DNA of 64,000 nucleotides, taken from positions 1 through 64,000 of the forward strand of contig JAKAHR010000004.1 of NCBI GenBank assembly GCA_021825365.1, given 5' to 3'. Under the pieces are notes generated by a model that saw only the letters and a program-made list of their open reading frames with translations, was not told the origin of the DNA and made no database searches. The position numbers and the translations under genes are program-made. The DNA comes from Nitrospirota bacterium (lineage in GTDB: Bacteria; Nitrospirota; Thermodesulfovibrionia; Thermodesulfovibrionales; UBA6898). This document shows positions 60,514-64,000 of the stretch, piece after piece (the first letter of the stretch is position 1; each line of letters opens with the position of its first letter).

Positions 60514-61833
60514 ATGCCTGCGGTCCGCCTTCTTGCCGTTACGTGTCTCATCGAAATCCTCGATAAGGCGGCGAAACCGAAGCAGACCCTTGACGCCGCC
60601 CCTGCCGTTGCTGATGAGCGGGACCGGGCCCTTCTCCGGGAGATCGTTTACGGCGTGACGCGCTACCGGGACACTCTCGACTGGCTCCTCGGCCATTTTC
60701 TGAAGCATCCCTCGCGTCTCGGCCCCTTCACCCTGAACAACCTCAGGGCAGCGGCATACCAGATATTCTTCATGCGCGTGCCTGACTGGGCGGCGGTGAA
60801 CGAGGCGGTCGAGGCCGAAAAAAACAGCGACAGCAGGGGGGCGGGAAAGCCTGGCCTGGTCAACGGCGTACTGCGGAATATCATACGGCAGAGGGACCGT
60901 TTCACCTTCCCCTTCCTGATCAGGGAACCCGTCTCCTCCATCGCCGTAAACACGTCCCACCCGAACTGGCTTATCAAGAGATGGGTCTCGCGTTTCGGTA
61001 TCGATGAAGCAGCGGCCCTGGCCGGCGCAAACAACGAGATCGCCCCGCTCACGATACGGGTGAACACCCTGAGGGCGACGCGTGACGAACTCCTGGGGAG
61101 GCTGTCCGGTCGTGGGATAGCGGCGACAGCCACCCCTCATTCTCCTGAGGGCATCCTTCTTTCAGATGTCCGCTCCTACGACGAGCTGTCCTTTCTCAGG
61201 GGGCTTTTCATTGTCCAGGACGAGGCGTCCCAACTCGTCAGTCATCTGCTGGCCCCTGCACGGGGAGAGAGGGTGCTCGATGCCTGCGCAGCGCCCGGAG
61301 GCAAGGCAACGCACATCGCACAGATCATGGCAGATTCCGGAGAGATCATAGCCGTTGAGGCGGATTCGAGACGTATCCCCCGGCTGAACGAAAACATCAG
61401 GACCCTCGGCATATCTTCGGTCAGGGTGGTGCATGCGGACATAACCGAGACAGGGGAACTGGGCTCCTTTGACCGCATCCTCGTTGATGCGCCCTGCTCG
61501 GCGACCGGCGTGATCAGGAGAAACCCTGACGTCAAATACCGCCACCGGGAAGAGGACCTTGCGGCATTCGCCTCGAAACAGCTGCAGATCCTGGAGGCGG
61601 CTTCCCGTCTGCTTCGGCCCAACGGCACCATGGTGTACTCCGTCTGCTCGACAGAGCCGGAAGAAGGGGAAGAGGTTGTTTCCGGTTTCTTGAAGACAGA
61701 GGGGGAATTCCGTATGATAGATGCAGAGGCGTTGTTCCTGAGAGACGTTACCGGCAGCCGATTCTTCAGGACATACCCGCACCGACACGCCATGGACGGC
61801 TTTTTTGGGGTAAGACTTTGCAAAAAGAAATGA
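60514..61833 (+). CDS. rsmB: 16S rRNA (cytosine-967-C5)-methyltransferase
   Basis: Makes m5C967 in 16S rRNA. 439 residues. N-terminal NusB-like RNA-binding domain (1-~130: TLDAAPAVADERDRALLREI, VYGVTRYRDTLDW), then the SAM-dependent Rossmann domain: DACAAPGGKATHIAQ (SAM loop), VDAPCSATGVIRRNPDVKY with the PC motif Cys, and YSVCSTEPEE with the nucleophilic Cys. It ends MDGFFGVRLCKK, typical for the family. It lies 9 bp after the zinc-ribbon gene. Confidence 0.95.
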   Translation: MPAVRLLAVTCLIEILDKAAKPKQTLDAAPAVADERDRALLREIVYGVTRYRDTLDWLLGHFLKHPSRLGPFTLNNLRAAAYQIFFMRVPDWAAVNEAVEAEKNSDSRGAGKPGLVNGVLRNIIRQRDRFTFPFLIREPVSSIAVNTSHPNWLIKRWVSRFGIDEAAALAGANNEIAPLTIRVNTLRATRDELLGRLSGRGIAATATPHSPEGILLSDVRSYDELSFLRGLFIVQDEASQLVSHLLAPARGERVLDACAAPGGKATHIAQIMADSGEIIAVEADSRRIPRLNENIRTLGISSVRVVHADITETGELGSFDRILVDAPCSATGVIRRNPDVKYRHREEDLAAFASKQLQILEAASRLLRPNGTMVYSVCSTEPEEGEEVVSGFLKTEGEFRMIDAEALFLRDVTGSRFFRTYPHRHAMDGFFGVRLCKKK

Positions 61834-62528
61834 GCAGTCTGATCAAGATTCCCTTGTTCTTTGCGGCCTTCGTCCTGCTTGGCCTTGTCTTCGGTTTTCT
61901 GACCTTCAAGATCCTGAGTTTCAGCAGGACCGTGGAGGTACCGTCAGTCGCAAACCTGACCCTCCGGGAGGCTGACGACAGCCTGAGCAGGGCGGGACTC
62001 TACCTGAAGATCGAAGGGGAGGACTTCGACGCATCCGTCCCTGCCGGCAGGATCGTCAGGCAGGACATACCGGCAGGCAACAAGGTGAAGGAGAGGCGGC
62101 CGATCAAGGTGATCGTCAGCAAAGGGCCGCGGATAAACTCCGTCCCCTCGATCGTCAATGAAACCCTTCCGAACGCCGAGGCGGCCCTCATGCAGAAGGG
62201 GCTGAAGATCGGGAAGGTGGTAAAGGTGCATTCCGACACCATTGAAAAGGGAAGGATAGTCGCTCAGAGGCCTGAACCCGACGAACGGCTGACGGACGTT
62301 ATCACCGCCCTTGTCAGCGCCGGCCCTCATGAGGTAACGTATTACTGCCCTGACTTCCAGGGAAAGAGCCTGGAGAACGCCCGGGAGCTGGCCGGAAAGA
62401 TGGGATTGTCCGTCGAGACGAAGGGGACAGGGGAGATCGTCAGGTCTCAAAAGCCGAAGCCGGGCGCCCTGGTCAGGGGCGGCGACACCGTGTATCTTGA
62501 AACGAAAGAGGCCTCCGGAAATGATTAA
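61830..62528 (+). CDS. membrane-anchored PASTA-domain protein
   Basis: 232 residues. One N-terminal TM (IPLFFAAFVLLGLVFGFLTF), then three PASTA repeats of ~65 residues, each beginning (V/C)P(S/D)-type (VPSVANLTLREADDSLSRAG, VPSIVNETLPNAEAALMQKG, CPDFQGKSLENARELAGKMG). PASTA units bind peptidoglycan or muropeptides, usually on Ser/Thr kinases or PBPs; here there is no kinase or PBP domain. The ATG overlaps the rsmB stop (ATGA). In Nitrospirota and Deltaproteobacteria such a protein is commonly found between rsmB and rpe. Confidence 0.92.
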   Translation: MSSLIKIPLFFAAFVLLGLVFGFLTFKILSFSRTVEVPSVANLTLREADDSLSRAGLYLKIEGEDFDASVPAGRIVRQDIPAGNKVKERRPIKVIVSKGPRINSVPSIVNETLPNAEAALMQKGLKIGKVVKVHSDTIEKGRIVAQRPEPDERLTDVITALVSAGPHEVTYYCPDFQGKSLENARELAGKMGLSVETKGTGEIVRSQKPKPGALVRGGDTVYLETKEASGND

Positions 62529-63177
62529 GATCGCACCGTCCATATTGTCTTCAGACTTCTCCCGCCTCGGCGAGGAGATACGCGCTGCCGAGGCGGCGGG
62601 CGCACACCTGATACACGTCGACGTGATGGACGGCCACTTCGTGCCGAACATCACCATAGGTCCCCCGGTGGTCGAGTCGATACGGAAGATAACGGCCCTT
62701 CCCCTGGACGTTCATCTCATGATCTCGGACCCGGATTTCTTCCTCGTCGATTTCGTGAAGGCGGGCGCCGACATCCTCACCGTCCACTACGAGGCGACGG
62801 TCCACCTGCACCGTACGGTCCAATGCATCAGGGAAAACGGCGCGAAGGCGGGAGTCTCCATCAACCCGGCGACACCGGTCTGGAACCTCGAATCGATCCT
62901 GTCTGACGTGGATATGGTGCTGATCATGTCCGTTAACCCAGGCTTCGGGGGCCAGAAGTTCATCCCCGGAAGCATCCATAAACTAAGGCAACTGCAGAAG
63001 ATGCTTGCGGATGCCGGCCTCTCCGTGCCGGTGGAGGTGGACGGCGGCGTGACCCCGAAGAACGCGGCAGAGATCGTCGCTGCCGGAGCGGATATCCTCG
63101 TCATGGGCTCCGCCTTCTTCGGTTCAGGCGACTACACAAAGACGATGAAGGAACTGCATGCTGTACTCGGCGACTGA
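62521..63177 (+). CDS. rpe: ribulose-phosphate 3-epimerase
   Basis: Interconverts ribulose 5-phosphate and xylulose 5-phosphate. 218 residues, TIM barrel. APSILSSDFSRLGEEI begins the protein, HVDVMDGHFVPNITIGP and MSVNPGFGGQKF hold metal and phosphate-binding residues, and VDGGVTPKNA the catalytic Asp. ATG at 62521 overlaps the PASTA stop by 8 bp. Together with the 6-phosphogluconate dehydrogenase at 43-44 kb it covers two steps of the pentose phosphate pathway. Confidence 0.97.
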   Translation: MIKIAPSILSSDFSRLGEEIRAAEAAGAHLIHVDVMDGHFVPNITIGPPVVESIRKITALPLDVHLMISDPDFFLVDFVKAGADILTVHYEATVHLHRTVQCIRENGAKAGVSINPATPVWNLESILSDVDMVLIMSVNPGFGGQKFIPGSIHKLRQLQKMLADAGLSVPVEVDGGVTPKNAAEIVAAGADILVMGSAFFGSGDYTKTMKELHAVLGD

Positions 63178-64000
63178 TAAAGAGTTCGAAAGGGCCGAAA
63201 GACTCCGCGAAAAGAGCGAGTACGCAAAGGCCCTCAGCCTGTACAGAAAGGCCCTGAAGGGCTATCGAAAAGACCGCGAGGACCAGGGTGTGCTTCACTG
63301 TCTTCTGGCAATCGGTGATGTCTGCCGGATGACCGGGGACTTCCGCTCCGCGGAGAAGTCGTATGCCGGGGCGGAGGAGGTTGCGCAGGCATCAGGAAAC
63401 CGCGTCGCAGCGGCGGACGCGCAGCTCAACAGGGGGCTCTCCCTCCGCGGCATGGGAGACTGGAAGTCGGCGCTAAAGCTGTCACGGCAGGCGCTGCGAC
63501 TGTACCGGAAAAACGATGACCGCCATGCGGTCGCCTTTACGCTGTGGGCGATGGCGGGCGCCCTCCGCATCAAGGGCGACATACCCGGGGCGATCCGCGC
63601 GTATCAGGAATCGCGGGAGATCTTCAGCATGCTCAGGATCAGGCCGGCCGCCGGCTACTGCCTCTGCGGCCTTGGCGGCACCCACCGCATCGCCGGTCTC
63701 TTCTCAGACTCGCTGAAATACTACCGCTCCGCCAACAGGCTCTTCAGCTCGATCAACGACCGCTTCGGCACGGCCTATTCCTACTGTGGAATAGGCAACG
63801 CGCTGCGGATGCTCGGCAAGTATCGCGAGGGCCTCCAGAGCTTTGCCCGCGCATCGGCCATCTATAAGAAGATCGGTGACCGGGTCAGCTATGCCTATAC
63901 CCTCTGGAGCATCGGTACGACCTACAAGATGCTCGGACAATACTCCCCTGCCCTGCGCCATTTCAAAATGGCGCAGGCATTCTTCACCCGCACGAAGGAC
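63158..64000 (+). CDS. tetratricopeptide-repeat protein, 3' end outside window
   Basis: 281 codons stay open from the ATG to the right edge with no stop, so the gene continues beyond the window. It contains at least six TPR units of about 38-40 residues with a repeating YxxAxxLF-like pattern (KALSLYRKALKGYRKD, SALKLSRQALRLYRKND, GAIRAYQESREIFSML, DSLKYYRSANRLFSSIND, EGLQSFARASAIYKKIGD, PALRHFKMAQAFFTRTKD). The 40-residue spacing and the G(D/N)R loops resemble Rapsyn/LGN-like (TPR_12) repeats in scaffolding proteins. It overlaps the rpe stop by 20 bp, so it is co-translated with it. No signal peptide is seen, hence likely cytoplasmic. Confidence 0.85.
   Translation, partial: MLYSATDKEFERAERLREKSEYAKALSLYRKALKGYRKDREDQGVLHCLLAIGDVCRMTGDFRSAEKSYAGAEEVAQASGNRVAAADAQLNRGLSLRGMGDWKSALKLSRQALRLYRKNDDRHAVAFTLWAMAGALRIKGDIPGAIRAYQESREIFSMLRIRPAAGYCLCGLGGTHRIAGLFSDSLKYYRSANRLFSSINDRFGTAYSYCGIGNALRMLGKYREGLQSFARASAIYKKIGDRVSYAYTLWSIGTTYKMLGQYSPALRHFKMAQAFFTRTKD

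Noticed and set aside
1-64000. CRISPR arrays, tRNA and rRNA genes
   Set aside because: No regularly spaced direct repeats and no TPsiC/anticodon-arm patterns were seen in any intergenic gap; rRNA signatures are absent.

Overview
The window is a GC-rich (about 60%), densely coded bacterial chromosome segment. Genes follow each other with 4-20 bp overlaps, and almost no space is left for RNA genes. I see no tRNA, rRNA or CRISPR array. The gene set suggests a Gram-negative, respiring anaerobe or microaerophile. It includes a complete 14-subunit-type complex I with fused NuoCD, a Rieske/cytochrome b complex whose b subunit carries two c-type haem domains, an outer-membrane barrel protein, an AmmeMemoRadiSam-type radical SAM protein, a BioW-type biotin start and many PilZ/PAS/response-regulator signalling proteins. 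This mix fits Nitrospirota (Thermodesulfovibrio-like) best, but that placement is inference, not proof.

Layout. 1-0.7 kb: remains of mobile DNA (tail of an ISL3-type transposase, tail of an integron-type integrase, palindromic repeats). 0.7-4.5 kb, leftward: acylphosphatase, a lone MshEN-domain protein, bioB, bioW and a lipid kinase. 4.6-8.7 kb, leftward: a secreted/outer-membrane set (TPR-barrel protein, FecR-domain protein, proline-repeat lipoprotein) and a His-rich exported protein. 8.9-15.2 kb, leftward: DMT transporter, nadC, a small anchored protein, valS, a response regulator and an FmdB-type zinc ribbon. 15.4-16.4 kb, rightward: radical SAM enzyme. 16.4-24.7 kb, leftward: a response regulator with two paralogous membrane histidine kinases, proB, and a REC-PilZ protein. 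25-26.4 kb, rightward: DUF4139 protein. 26.5-28.1 kb: rpoD.

28.3-47.3 kb, leftward, is the bioenergetic core: usp, Rieske protein, cytochrome b/cc fusion, a 6-phosphogluconate dehydrogenase, nuoA-B-CD-E-F-G-H-I-J-K-L-M-N, and a small cytochrome c. It reads as an electron-transfer chain from NADH through quinone to periplasmic c-type cytochrome. 47.4-51.7 kb, rightward: a two-TM protein, glycogen synthase, a thioredoxin-like/CcdA pair, a coiled-coil protein and a LysE-type exporter. 51.7-52.0 kb: an unassigned, strongly structured stretch with its own sigma-70 promoter, which I regard as the best candidate for an undescribed RNA. 52.0-55.7 kb, leftward: hom, an aminotransferase, lipA and a cold-shock protein. 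55.9-58.5 kb: a membrane protein with an HEFGH motif, then DUF116, fmt and def. 58.6-64.0 kb, rightward: two envelope/zinc-ribbon proteins, rsmB, a PASTA protein, rpe and a TPR protein cut by the window edge.

Several promoters are close to consensus. A repeated theme is a -10 box placed so near the start codon (acylphosphatase, radical SAM enzyme, and nearly so for def and lysE) that leaderless or almost leaderless mRNAs are likely.
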